Positions 7,976-16,679 are shown, numbered from the stretch's first letter. The stretch is 19,928 bases of DNA from Bacteroidetes bacterium UBA7688 (GCA_002482815.1 DLGS01000272.1:1-19928); one strand, 5' to 3'. The notes: a model not told the origin generated them from the letters alone. Translations and numbers: made by a program.

Positions 7976-8015
7976 GAAGAACCTTCTGTGAAAAGCAGTT
8001 GGTTCTTTATTTTTT
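7976..8015 (+). terminator. Rho-independent terminator after the FKBP gene
   Basis: GAAGAACC (7976-7983) pairs with GGTTCTTT (8001-8008), extended inward by CTG (7986-7988) with CAG (7996-7998) across a TT/TT mismatch, and is followed by an AT tract with six T. It begins 14 bases after the FKBP stop. It also explains why an upstream TTG at 7999 is unlikely to be the maeB start, since that codon lies inside the hairpin. Confidence 0.75.
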
Positions 8016-8037
8016 CATTAAAATCTTACATGTTATA

Positions 8038-10302
8038 ATGGCTCAGTTGATACGAAAAGAAGATGCGCTTGAATACCACGAAAAAGGTCGTCCCGGCAAA
8101 ATTGAAGTTATTCCTTCCAAAGAAACCAAAACCCAAAGAGACCTTTCTTTAGCTTATTCTCCCGGCGTTGCTGAGCCATGTAAAGAGATTTTTAATAACC
8201 CTGAAGATGTATATCGTTATACCTCAAAAGGTAATCTGGTAGCAGTTATCAGTAATGGTACGGCTGTTCTGGGATTGGGAAATATTGGTCCCGAAGCCAG
8301 TAAGCCGGTGATGGAAGGGAAGGGCTTATTGTTCAAAATATTTGCTGATATTGATGTGTTTGATATTGAGGTCAATGCAACTGATGTGGATCATTTTGTT
8401 TCGGTGGTAAAAGCCCTGGAGCCAACATTCGGAGGCATAAATCTGGAGGATATTAAAGCGCCGGAATGTTTTGAAATTGAAGCCAGGCTAAAAAAGGAAA
8501 TGAGTATCCCGCTGATGCATGACGACCAGCACGGTACGGCAATAATTTCTGCAGCTGCCTTGCTGAACGCACTGGAATTAGTCGGTAAGAAAATCGATGA
8601 AATTAAATTTGTGGTTAGTGGTGCAGGTGCCGCTGCTATTGCATGTTGCAATATTTATGTGGCGCTTGGTGCAAAAGTGGAAAACATTTTTATGTTTGAT
8701 GTCAACGGAATGGTCGTTTCATCCCGAACTGATATCAGCGAGCAAATGAAAAACTTTGCGCAGCATATTCCTGCAGTTTCAATAACTGAAGCACTTAAAG
8801 GAGCAGATATCTTTTTAGGACTTTCAGTTGGAAATATTATTACTGCTGATATGATAAAGGGAATGGGAAGCAAGCCTATCATTTTTGCTTTGGCCAACCC
8901 TGAACCCGAAATACCGTATGATGTTGCCATTGCAGCGCGCCCTGATGCAATTATTGCGACAGGCAGAAGCGATTATCCTAACCAGGTTAATAATGTTTTG
9001 GGTTTCCCCTACATTTTCAGAGGAGCATTAGACGTTCGTGCGACCAGTATAAACGAAGCAATGAAACTTGCGGCTGTTAAGGCTTTAGCCGCTTTGGCAA
9101 AAGAACCCGTTCCGGACATGGTGAATGTGGTGTATAGCGCCAAGAATTTGCATTTTGACGAGAATTATATTATTCCGAAACCGATTGACCCGCGATTGCT
9201 CACAACAGTTTCTCCTGCTGTGGCGCGGGCTGCGATGGAGAGCGGCGTCGCCCGGAAACCTATTACCGACTGGGATAAATACGAATCTGAATTGTATAGC
9301 CGGCAGGGCGAAAATGAGAATATCCTGCGCTTTATAATGAACAAGGCAAGACAAAATCCGAAGCGTGTTGTCTTTGCAGAAGCTGAAAATCTGAAAATCC
9401 TGAAAGCGGCTCAGCAAGCCAAAGACGATGGAATTGCCATTCCTATCTTATTGGGTGGAATTCATAAAATCAATTCCATGATTAAAGAACATCAGCTGGC
9501 GCTGGATGATGTGATTATTATAGACCCGAAAAGTGAAGAGCAGGAAAAGAACAGGGAGCGGTTTGGAAAATTATATTTTGAAAAAAGACAACGCCGTGGT
9601 GTCAATTTTTATGAAGCGAAAAAACTGATGCGCGACCGGACCTATTTCGGCTGTATGATGGTAGAAACCGGTGACGCAGACATTTTGATTTCCGGACTTA
9701 CAAGACAATATCCAAGCACACTACGTCCTGCATTGGAAATTATTGGCGTCAAAAATCAGGTGCGTAAAGTTTCCGGGATGTATATGATGCTGACCAAACG
9801 GGGACCACTCTTTTTTGCTGATACAACAGTCAATGCAAATCCTACGGAGGATGAATTGATTGATATCACTATGCAGGCAGCCAATTTTGTCAGCTCACTG
9901 AATATAAAACCTGTTGTGGCGATGCTGTCATTTTCCAATTTCGGAAGCAGCATATTGCCGGAAACAATCACTGTCAGAAACGCAGTAGCAAGAATCAAAG
10001 AACTGCGTCCGAGTCTTACCATTGATGGGGAGATTCAGGCAGGAGTTGCTTTTAATAAAGAATTGCTGCGCGAAAATTATCCTTTCTCCAGCCTTGTAGA
10101 TGAATCACCCAATATTTTGATTTTCCCTAACCTGGCTTCCGGAAATATTGCTTATCATTTATTACAGGAAGTCGGCGGGGCAGAAGCAGTAGGGCCAATT
10201 TTGATTGGAATGAAAAAACCGGTTCAGGTTTTGCAATTAGGAAGCACCGTAAGGCAGATTGTCAATATTGTAGCTATTGCTGTTGTTGATGCACAGCGAT
10301 AA
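8038..10302 (+). CDS. maeB: NADP-dependent malic enzyme, hybrid form with a phosphotransacetylase-like domain
   Basis: Oxidatively decarboxylates L-malate to pyruvate and CO2 while making NADPH, linking the TCA cycle to pyruvate and biosynthetic reducing power. At 754 residues it is the long MaeB type. The N-terminal malic domain (about 10-150) holds the catalytic tyrosine in LSLAYSPGVAEP, the lysine in MEGKGLLFK and metal-binding EDIKAPECFEIE and MHDDQHGTA. The Rossmann domain (about 160-400) holds VVSGAGAAAIACC. The C-terminal phosphotransacetylase-like domain (about 420-750) is known in this class as a non-catalytic, acetyl-CoA-sensing regulatory part. I place the start at ATG 8038, before AQLIRKEDALEYH. 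The frame stays open to TTG 7999, but that codon sits in the preceding terminator stem. The next gene follows after 21 bases. Confidence 0.95.
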   Translation: MAQLIRKEDALEYHEKGRPGKIEVIPSKETKTQRDLSLAYSPGVAEPCKEIFNNPEDVYRYTSKGNLVAVISNGTAVLGLGNIGPEASKPVMEGKGLLFKIFADIDVFDIEVNATDVDHFVSVVKALEPTFGGINLEDIKAPECFEIEARLKKEMSIPLMHDDQHGTAIISAAALLNALELVGKKIDEIKFVVSGAGAAAIACCNIYVALGAKVENIFMFDVNGMVVSSRTDISEQMKNFAQHIPAVSITEALKGADIFLGLSVGNIITADMIKGMGSKPIIFALANPEPEIPYDVAIAARPDAIIATGRSDYPNQVNNVLGFPYIFRGALDVRATSINEAMKLAAVKALAALAKEPVPDMVNVVYSAKNLHFDENYIIPKPIDPRLLTTVSPAVARAAMESGVARKPITDWDKYESELYSRQGENENILRFIMNKARQNPKRVVFAEAENLKILKAAQQAKDDGIAIPILLGGIHKINSMIKEHQLALDDVIIIDPKSEEQEKNRERFGKLYFEKRQRRGVNFYEAKKLMRDRTYFGCMMVETGDADILISGLTRQYPSTLRPALEIIGVKNQVRKVSGMYMMLTKRGPLFFADTTVNANPTEDELIDITMQAANFVSSLNIKPVVAMLSFSNFGSSILPETITVRNAVARIKELRPSLTIDGEIQAGVAFNKELLRENYPFSSLVDESPNILIFPNLASGNIAYHLLQEVGGAEAVGPILIGMKKPVQVLQLGSTVRQIVNIVAIAVVDAQR

Positions 10303-10323
10303 AATTCTTAGTCTCGTTTGACC

Positions 10324-10833
10324 ATGATTCAGTTTACAGCAACCATACATAAATTTGGGGAGCAAGGTGAAAAAACCGGATGGACTTACATTGAAATTCC
10401 GGCCGATATAGCTGATGAGTTAAATCCGGGTGTAAGGAAGTCTTATCGGGTGAAAGGCTTACTGGACAAGCATCAAATAAATGGTGTTGCCATAATCCCA
10501 ATGGGGGGAGGAACATTTATTTTAGCCATTAATGCAGCTATGCGCAAGGCAGTGGCTAAAAAAGAAGGTGCCATTTTGAATGTCAGGATGGAGTTGGATT
10601 CAACGGAATATCAACTCAACGAACGCTTGGTAGAAGGAATAGAAACTTCCGCCCGTTCTAAAGAAGTGTTTTATAAAATGCCACGTTCTCATCAGAATTA
10701 TTACAGCAAATGGATTGATAGCGCAAAGCAGCAAGCCACGCAGGAAAAGCGCATTGTAATGGTCGTAATGGCACTGGAGCGAGGCTTGAGTTATGGCGAA
10801 ATGCTCCGTGAGCAAAGCGCATCCCGAAAATAG
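10324..10833 (+). CDS. DUF1905 plus YdeI/OmdA-type two-domain protein
   Basis: A 169-residue cytosolic protein with two small domains. The first (about 1-85), with TATIHKF and WTYIEIPADIADEL, matches DUF1905, a small beta-barrel of unknown role. The second (about 100-165), with RSKEVFYKMPRSHQNYYSKWIDSAKQQATQEKR cut here into its key words SHQNYYSKWI and EKRI, matches the YdeI/OmdA 'bacteriocin-protection' family. That label comes from studies of resistance phenotypes and the biochemical activity is unknown. The start is ATG 10324; a TTG two codons upstream (10318) is less likely. It follows maeB by 21 bases and may be co-transcribed. Its stop lies 3 bases from the convergent glycosyltransferase stop, with no terminator visible between them. 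Confidence 0.8.
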   Translation: MIQFTATIHKFGEQGEKTGWTYIEIPADIADELNPGVRKSYRVKGLLDKHQINGVAIIPMGGGTFILAINAAMRKAVAKKEGAILNVRMELDSTEYQLNERLVEGIETSARSKEVFYKMPRSHQNYYSKWIDSAKQQATQEKRIVMVVMALERGLSYGEMLREQSASRK

Positions 10834-10836
10834 AAA

Positions 10837-11859
10837 TCAGATTGTCGGGACCGTAAAGTGCCCTTTTTGACTGGCCCAATAGGTCTCCATTACTTTCCCG
10901 ATTACTACCTCAGCATTATCCGGATAATTTACAACCACCTTGTTTTCATTGTCCAGCCAACCCGCAATCTGATTTCTGTTCTTCTTATGTAAAGCATCGA
11001 TAACAGGAACATTCAATGTACTCAGGCATGCAGCATTGCATTGTTGTTCGTATTGGCCTGACATTGGGATTACCAGTAGTTTTTTCCCTAAAAACAATGC
11101 TTCGGCGGGCGTCTCGAAACCTGCACCGCACAATACACCTGTGCTGTTGGCCATACTTTTTATAAAAGCCTCATTTTCTATCGGGCGAACAGAAATGTTC
11201 TTAAATTCAAAAGCTTCGTGGCAATGTTTGGAGAATACCTGCCATTTTATACATTCAAAAACTGACAACTCTCTTACGATGGTGTTGTCATCATAGGATG
11301 GGAGATACACCGTGTAGTGTCCTTCATCTGAAACCGGTAAATTTCTTACCTGGCTTCTGATTACCGGCGTAAAAATATTGTGGCCAAACGATTTAAAATG
11401 AAATCCGAATCCTTGCCCCTGTGTGGCATAATTTTTTAAAACCCATCTTCCAAACCAATCATCTTCAAATGGTTTTGGCGCAGCCGGATGAAGTACTGCC
11501 AATTGATGGCTAAGTATAATTATTGGTACTTGTTGAAGTTTTGCAGCCCAGGCGCTTACGGGCTCAAAATCGTTGATAACTAAATCATATTCAGCTACCG
11601 GCAGCGTAAAAATATCCCTGATAAGCCGGAAAGGATTCAATCGTTTGAAAGTGCTCCATTTATTGATGCCTCCGTGTTTTCCAAAAATAAAACTTAAACC
11701 CGGTAGCTTGTATCTGACAGGAAAGGGTAGTGCGATATCTCCTTGTATTCCGCTGACAAGAATGTCAACTTCTCCATATTGACAAACGATAGGGTATAGC
11801 TCTATTGCCCTTGCCAGATGGCCGTTTCCGGTTCCCTGGATAGCATACAGTATTTTCAT
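10837..11859 (-). CDS. MurG-like (GT-B fold) glycosyltransferase family protein
   Basis: A 340-residue protein with GT-B glycosyltransferase features. It has an N-terminal glycine-rich loop (GTGNGHLARA, residues 9-18, as in GT28/MurG-like enzymes). The C-terminal half has a nucleotide-sugar signature, CGAGFETPAEALFLGKKLL (about 244-262), followed by IPMSGQYEQQCNA. There are no membrane helices, so it is probably cytosolic or peripheral on the inner membrane. Neither donor nor acceptor can be read from sequence. The start ATG is 10 bases downstream of the metallophosphatase stop, indicating co-translation. LpxH-like phosphatases act on UDP-sugar lipids, so a glycolipid product is a reasonable inference, but it is not LpxB (GT19), which has different motifs. 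It is the last gene of the eight-gene minus block. Confidence 0.85.
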   Translation of the reverse strand: MKILYAIQGTGNGHLARAIELYPIVCQYGEVDILVSGIQGDIALPFPVRYKLPGLSFIFGKHGGINKWSTFKRLNPFRLIRDIFTLPVAEYDLVINDFEPVSAWAAKLQQVPIIILSHQLAVLHPAAPKPFEDDWFGRWVLKNYATQGQGFGFHFKSFGHNIFTPVIRSQVRNLPVSDEGHYTVYLPSYDDNTIVRELSVFECIKWQVFSKHCHEAFEFKNISVRPIENEAFIKSMANSTGVLCGAGFETPAEALFLGKKLLVIPMSGQYEQQCNAACLSTLNVPVIDALHKKNRNQIAGWLDNENKVVVNYPDNAEVVIGKVMETYWASQKGHFTVPTI

Positions 11860-11869
11860 ATTCTCTGCT

Positions 11870-12721
11870 TTAATGCATTGGCGTTTTTAAATTCATTTCC
11901 TGCATCAGTATATTCATCAGGTCTTTTGCGGACTCTTTATTTTCCTGTGGATATTTAAGGCTGATGCTTTGAGCAACTTTGTCCTCCGAATATTTGTAGA
12001 GTTGCCATTTATCATTTTCATATTCCAGGGCTGTCAGATTCTCAATCCAATCGCCGGAATTCATATAAATAACCGGTCCAAATTTTGTAGCCATTGTTCT
12101 GATTTCAGGCTGATGGATATGACCGCAAATAACATATTGATAATTGTTTTCAGCGGCAATTGTGGTTACAGTTGTTTCAAAATTATTCACAAATTTCACT
12201 GCTCCTTTCACCGAGTTTTTTATTTTTTTGGACAATGAAATGTTACCACCATTAAATTTTTTAGAGATAAAATTAACTACCCTGTTTATCAGAATTAAGG
12301 TGTCATAACCTACAGCGCCAAGCTTCGCCAGCCAGCGGCTATGTTGCATCACTACGTCAAACACATCACCATGGAAAATCCAAAGCCGGCTGTTGTTTAC
12401 AGTAAGGGATAGTTTGTTTGTGATTTTTAAGGAGCCCAGTTGGAAGTCTTTGAACTTTCGAAGCATTTCATCATGGTTGCCCGGAATGTAATACACCGGA
12501 ATACCTTCTGCAATAAGTCCTGTAATATGTTTCAGGATCTGCATATGCGCGCCTGGCCAGTAGCGTTTGCTGAATTGCCAGATGTCAATAATGTCTCCAT
12601 TAAGAATCAGCATTTTCGGCTTGATGCTTTTCAGGTATTGGAGTAATTCCTTTGCATGGCATCCATAGGTTCCAAGATGCACATCGGAGATAATCACAAT
12701 TTCAGGCTCACGTGGTTCCAT
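11870..12721 (-). CDS. LpxH-like metallophosphatase (UDP-2,3-diacylglucosamine diphosphatase family)
   Basis: A 283-residue calcineurin-like phosphoesterase with the full set of metal motifs: DVHLG (Asp13, His15), NGDIID (Asp43), GNHDE (Asn82, His83), FHGDVFD (His117, Asp119) and GHIHQPE (His201, His203). The pattern matches the COG2908-type UDP-2,3-diacylglucosamine diphosphatase group, whose LpxH members split UDP-diacylglucosamine to lipid X in lipid A synthesis. It is longer than typical LpxH (~240), with a basic helical insertion at about 123-180 (AKLGAVGYDTLILINRVV, then FISKKF) that could dock to the membrane. A paralogue acting on another lipid or nucleotide substrate is possible. It is paired with the glycosyltransferase 10 bases downstream and lies 111 bases after ppx. 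Confidence 0.82.
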   Translation of the reverse strand: MEPREPEIVIISDVHLGTYGCHAKELLQYLKSIKPKMLILNGDIIDIWQFSKRYWPGAHMQILKHITGLIAEGIPVYYIPGNHDEMLRKFKDFQLGSLKITNKLSLTVNNSRLWIFHGDVFDVVMQHSRWLAKLGAVGYDTLILINRVVNFISKKFNGGNISLSKKIKNSVKGAVKFVNNFETTVTTIAAENNYQYVICGHIHQPEIRTMATKFGPVIYMNSGDWIENLTALEYENDKWQLYKYSEDKVAQSISLKYPQENKESAKDLMNILMQEMNLKTPMH

Positions 12722-12832
12722 TGTTTTTTGCGTGTATTGGTACAGGCAAAATAAACCAACAGATATGACCCTATTGTTATGGAACGATTATGTAAAAATG
12801 AAGGATTTCAGAATATATTGTCCGTAAAAAAA

Positions 12833-13720
12833 TTATTTCTGACGCATTCGTTCTGCATATTGCATTTTAATAAGCCCGTCTGCCAGGCCTATCCTTGGAA
12901 CATAGATTTCAACGGCTCCGCTCCATCTCATTATTGCAACAAATATTTCAAGTGCAGGTACAATAACATCGGCGCGGTCAGCCCGGAAATTATAAAGATG
13001 CATCCGCTCTTCAACAGTTGATGCGCTCAGTTCTCTGCAGTAGTCTTTGAGTAATTCAAGCGTCAGTGGTTTTCCTTCTTTCTTTTTGGATAAAGAAAAA
13101 ATCTTGTTGATATTCCCGCCGCTACCAATGGCTACAAGTGGCTGCAGGCCGGCTGTATGTGTTTTGATGTACCACTTCATATGGTTCCATTGTTCGTCTG
13201 TAACAGATTTATTGAGCAAACGAATGGTGCCAATATTAAAGGATTCTTTGAACGCAATTTTATTGTCTGCAAAAAGGGTTACTTCCGTACTTCCTCCACC
13301 GACATCGATGTATAAATAAGATTTTCCGGTGCTCAGGTTTTCAGCAATATGTGTTTCGTAGATAATGTTGGCTTCTTCCTGGCCGGCAATAATTTCAATG
13401 TTGATTCCTGTTTCTTTCAACACTTCAGCTATTATTTGCTTGCCATTTTTAGCATCTCTCATGGCAGAAGTGGCGCAGGCTCTGTAACTCTCTACTTTGT
13501 AAATGTCCATCAGCAATTTGTAAGCCTTCATTGTATCCAGCAATTGCTTCTGTTTTTCAGCAGAAATTATTCCCTTTTCAAAAACCTCAAAACCCAGGCG
13601 CAGAGGAATGCGTAATAGCGTCAATTTGGTATAATCAACGGTGCCATTCTTATAGAGGGCAGCTTCCGAAATAAGCAACCGTGCTGCATTTGAACCAATA
13701 TCTATCGCTCCTAAAATCAA
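12833..13720 (-). CDS. ppx: Ppx/GppA family phosphatase (exopolyphosphatase)
   Basis: A 295-residue member of the Ppx/GppA family of the sugar-kinase/actin fold. Enzymes of this family release phosphate from the ends of polyphosphate or hydrolyse pppGpp. Visible motifs: IDIGSNAARLLISE (residues 6-19, phosphate loop), ACATSAMRDA (81-90), GQEEA (113-117, catalytic glutamate region) and DVGGGSTE (139-146). It is the short form lacking the C-terminal HD-like domain of E. coli Ppx. The start is TTG at 13720, sharing TTGA with the ppk1 stop. No ATG occurs before residue 64, and the phosphate loop begins immediately, so the unusual start is well supported. The 4-base overlap with ppk1 makes polyphosphate the likelier substrate; pppGpp cannot be excluded. 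Confidence 0.9.
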   Translation of the reverse strand: MILGAIDIGSNAARLLISEAALYKNGTVDYTKLTLLRIPLRLGFEVFEKGIISAEKQKQLLDTMKAYKLLMDIYKVESYRACATSAMRDAKNGKQIIAEVLKETGINIEIIAGQEEANIIYETHIAENLSTGKSYLYIDVGGGSTEVTLFADNKIAFKESFNIGTIRLLNKSVTDEQWNHMKWYIKTHTAGLQPLVAIGSGGNINKIFSLSKKKEGKPLTLELLKDYCRELSASTVEERMHLYNFRADRADVIVPALEIFVAIMRWSGAVEIYVPRIGLADGLIKMQYAERMRQK

Positions 13721-15789
13721 TTTTGCGCTTGTTTGAACAGGTAATTGTAAATTTCTACCTGAGAACGAATTTCAGCTTCATTCTCCTGATGTGCAACATA
13801 CAAATTATCCTGCTCATTATTCAGAATTCTTGTTTTTACATTACCTGAAAGCTGGATGTTCAGAATGTCAATCAGTTCTTTCTGTAAGTGAATATCCAGA
13901 ATCGGGCAGGCTGCTTCCACACGGTGGTCAAGGTTTCGGATCATCCAGTCGGCTGAAGAAATAAATACCTTAGGCGTTCCTGCATTATTAAAGATAAATA
14001 CTCTCGCATGTTCAAGGTATTCATCAATAATACTCACGGCTTTTATATCCTTTTTGTAAGCTTTACTTTGGGTAATAATGGAGCATATACTTCTGATGAC
14101 CAGTTTGACTTCAACACCTGCAAGTGCGGCCTGCTGAAGCTTTTCAACCAAAACCTTATCAACAAGGCTGTTTAATTTAACTGTAATGGAAGCAGGTTTT
14201 TTCTTTTTTGCAAATTCTATTTCTTTGTCAATTAAATCGCTGAAAAATTTGCGCATGGAGGTAGGTGCAACCGGAAGTGTTTTGCATAATTTCAGTTCGG
14301 TCAAATCCACTTTTGGTTTCTCAAGGCAAGTAAAAATTCTGTTTACGTCCGCCAGAATATTTCTGTTAGATGTAAGCAGGCAATGGTCACCATAATAAGC
14401 AGCGGTATTTTCATTTAGGTTGCCGGTAGAGACAAATCCATATTGTTTGGTACGATTATTTTCTCTTCTTTTAATAATACAAAGCTTTGCATGCACCTTC
14501 ATATTAGGTACACCCAAAATAACTTTTACCCCTTCTTCTTCCAACACCGTTTTCCAGGCCATATTGGCTTCTTCGTCAAACCTGGCGCGCAATTCCAGCA
14601 TTACCGTTACGGTCTTTCCATTGCGGACTGCATTCACTAATGTATTCACTATTTTCGAATCCTTGGCCAGGCGATAACAGGTTATTTTTATGCTTTGTAC
14701 AAAAGGATCGATAGCCGCCTCCCGTAAAAAATCAATAATAGAATCGAAAGAATGATAGGGACAATGAAGCATTACATCTTCTTTGTCCAGCACATGCATA
14801 ATGCGGATGGGTTGTAATAATTTGGGATGCACAAAAGATTTTGGCCTGCTCTTCAGATTTTTAAAAACTGAAGACGGGAAATCCATAAAGTCTTTAAAAT
14901 TGTGAATGCGGCCGCCGGGAATAAGGTTGTCTTTCTTACTTAGTTCCAATCTTTTTGAAAGAAAATCCAACAGACCAAGATCAAGATTCCGGTCGAAAAC
15001 AAACCTTGTTGTTTTGCCTCTTTTCCGGTTTTTAATTTGTTTTTCGAGCTTTTCGATGATGGTTGCGTTCACATCATTGTCGGCTTCCAGCTCTGCATCT
15101 CTTGTCACTTTGATAATATATCCGCTAAAATCATCGAAGCCAAACGGAGCGAAAAGATTGGGGAGATTGAAACGAATAATGTCTTCCAGTAAAATAATAT
15201 CTGTACTTCCTTTCTCAGACGGTAAGATAATAAAGCGGGGAAGCACCTTTGTTGGTATTTCTATCAGTGCGTAGCTGTTATGTTTTTTGATTTTTTTGCT
15301 TCGCAAAACACAAGCCAGATAGATGGATTTGTCGCGTAGCAATGGCATTTGAGGGATACTCTCAATCATCAGTGGAACAATCTGGGAACTTACCTTGTTG
15401 GTATAATATTCACGGATATAGGCTTCCTGTTCGTGCGATAATTGCTGTTCGTTTTTTATGAAAATCCGTTGCTCTGCCAGCTCATTTATAATTTGCTGGT
15501 AAGTATTGTCAAAATCATTTTGCTGAAGAATAACCGTCTGTTGGATTTCGCGAAGAATGCCTTCCGGATTTTGTTCCAGGTGTACTTTTGCCGCTTTGCC
15601 AAGCTTTGCCATTTTATTTAAAGTAGCCACACGCACCCTGAAAAACTCGTCCAGGTTATTTGAAAATATTCCAAGAAAACGTAACCTGTCAAAAACGGGC
15701 ACAGAAGGGTCTTTGGCTTCCTGAAGCACACGCTCATTAAAGGAGAGCCAACTTAAATCCCGAACAATCGCTTCTTTTACTTTCTTCAT
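13717..15789 (-). CDS. ppk1: Polyphosphate kinase 1
   Basis: Reversibly polymerises the terminal phosphate of ATP into inorganic polyphosphate; PPK1 is usually membrane-associated. The 690-residue length is standard. Domains in order: N-terminal domain with DLSWLSFNERVL (11-22) and the ATP-contacting SNNLDEFF (43-50), a head domain (about 115-325), and two phospholipase-D-like catalytic domains. His433 in KVHAKLCIIKR is the autophosphorylated histidine by alignment with E. coli His435. His594 in YLEHARVFIF corresponds to the second essential histidine. STGNLNENTA and DHRVEAACPI are also present. It overlaps ppx by 4 bases, giving a synthesis/degradation pair under one transcript. A weak TATTTTCG element (15819-15826) lies 30 bases upstream. 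Confidence 0.96.
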   Translation of the reverse strand: MKKVKEAIVRDLSWLSFNERVLQEAKDPSVPVFDRLRFLGIFSNNLDEFFRVRVATLNKMAKLGKAAKVHLEQNPEGILREIQQTVILQQNDFDNTYQQIINELAEQRIFIKNEQQLSHEQEAYIREYYTNKVSSQIVPLMIESIPQMPLLRDKSIYLACVLRSKKIKKHNSYALIEIPTKVLPRFIILPSEKGSTDIILLEDIIRFNLPNLFAPFGFDDFSGYIIKVTRDAELEADNDVNATIIEKLEKQIKNRKRGKTTRFVFDRNLDLGLLDFLSKRLELSKKDNLIPGGRIHNFKDFMDFPSSVFKNLKSRPKSFVHPKLLQPIRIMHVLDKEDVMLHCPYHSFDSIIDFLREAAIDPFVQSIKITCYRLAKDSKIVNTLVNAVRNGKTVTVMLELRARFDEEANMAWKTVLEEEGVKVILGVPNMKVHAKLCIIKRRENNRTKQYGFVSTGNLNENTAAYYGDHCLLTSNRNILADVNRIFTCLEKPKVDLTELKLCKTLPVAPTSMRKFFSDLIDKEIEFAKKKKPASITVKLNSLVDKVLVEKLQQAALAGVEVKLVIRSICSIITQSKAYKKDIKAVSIIDEYLEHARVFIFNNAGTPKVFISSADWMIRNLDHRVEAACPILDIHLQKELIDILNIQLSGNVKTRILNNEQDNLYVAHQENEAEIRSQVEIYNYLFKQAQN

Positions 15790-15849
15790 GTTTTCTGGAA
15801 AAATTGCTCAATTATTTGCGAAAATAAACCCATGTGCTGAATAGCTGTA

Positions 15850-15873
15850 TTAAATTTTTGTCATCAAATTTAA
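15850..15873. repeat. AT-rich inverted repeat between the secreted-protein gene and ppk1
   Basis: TTAAATTT (15850-15857) and AAATTTAA (15866-15873) form a perfect 8-base inverted repeat with an 8-base loop, 6 bases past the stop of the upstream minus-strand gene. It has no GC pairs and no following T run, so it would be a poor terminator. An operator or chance repeat is equally possible. Confidence 0.3.
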
Positions 15874-15878
15874 GTCAA

Positions 15879-16679
15879 CTATAGTTTAATTTTTATAGTC
15901 GATTCCTCATTTGTTTTCAAAAAAGAAATAACCTTGAATGTCCTGCCTTGGTCGTGTATATTTAACTGAACTGAATTTGGTGCTTTGCTGCCTTCATTCA
16001 GCGCTTTTATGGTAAAAATATTTTCCCCTTTTTTGAGTTGCAGCGTTATCGTCTTTTTTTTATCCAAAATTTCCATCGCAGGAACAAGCACTGTTTTATT
16101 CAATGTCACTCTTACAGAATCCTGGTCATTAAGGCCTCCATCCCAAAGTTCAATCGTGATATTTTCCTGAGTGACTTTAATCGATTCGGATTTAAAACCG
16201 GTGATTACGGTTGTGGTATTCGTATCCTTTGTTCCATCGGGTGTCATCTTTTTTTTAGCGGCCTCATTGATGCTTAATTTGATTGTTCCTTTGCCACAAA
16301 ATTTCCCCTGCTCATCTTTTCCGAGGAAAAAACCTTTAACCGAATTGGTTTTTTCATTCATTTTCAACACTCCACCAATGAAGCAGAAATTTTTTTCAGT
16401 TGATTTGCTGCTGATAAATTTCTGTTCGCTAAAAGTTACACCTGATTTTTCTTTTGAGAATTGTAAGGATACTGATGTTTTTGTTGCGTTTGGTCCACTC
16501 TCATCCAGGAGTGAGTAGCCATGCCATTTTCCATTACTCTCAACCGCGACTATTTTGTATTTGTAATTGTCCGTTTTGTTCACTGTAATTGTTCCGTCCA
16601 TTACCACAGAATCTGTTTGTGCAATAACACGTAATGAAGATGCGGATAAAAAAATAAGGAAGAAAGATAGCAAGCGCAT
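15879..16679 (-). CDS. Secreted protein of unknown function with a C-terminal Bacteroidota beta-sandwich-like domain
   Basis: With the start at ATG 16679 the protein has 266 residues and begins with a clear signal peptide (MRLLSFFLIFLSASSLRVIAQ, cleavage near residue 21). The frame is open 21 codons further to ATG 16742, but that would bury the signal sequence. Two parts are seen. Residues ~25-140 are beta-rich (GTITVNKTDNYKYKIVAVE, FCFIGGVLKMNE, GFFLGKDEQGKFCG). Residues ~166-266 contain ITIELWDGGLNDQDSV, TLQLKKGENIFTIKALNEG, APNSVQLNIHD and TIKIKL. The latter wording (a D-x-G-x-x-D-x-D-S-V loop, then L-x-x-G-x-N) recurs at the ends of many exported Bacteroidota proteins, often beside OmpA-type domains; I know of no assigned function. 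It lies 89 bases upstream of ppk1 on the same strand. Confidence 0.75.
   Translation of the reverse strand: MRLLSFFLIFLSASSLRVIAQTDSVVMDGTITVNKTDNYKYKIVAVESNGKWHGYSLLDESGPNATKTSVSLQFSKEKSGVTFSEQKFISSKSTEKNFCFIGGVLKMNEKTNSVKGFFLGKDEQGKFCGKGTIKLSINEAAKKKMTPDGTKDTNTTTVITGFKSESIKVTQENITIELWDGGLNDQDSVRVTLNKTVLVPAMEILDKKKTITLQLKKGENIFTIKALNEGSKAPNSVQLNIHDQGRTFKVISFLKTNEESTIKIKL

Noticed and set aside
7999..8037. TTG-initiated N-terminal extension of maeB
   Set aside because: The TTG lies inside the FKBP terminator hairpin, the extra residues (VLYFFIKILHVI) are not part of the family, and ATG 8038 fits the conserved start.
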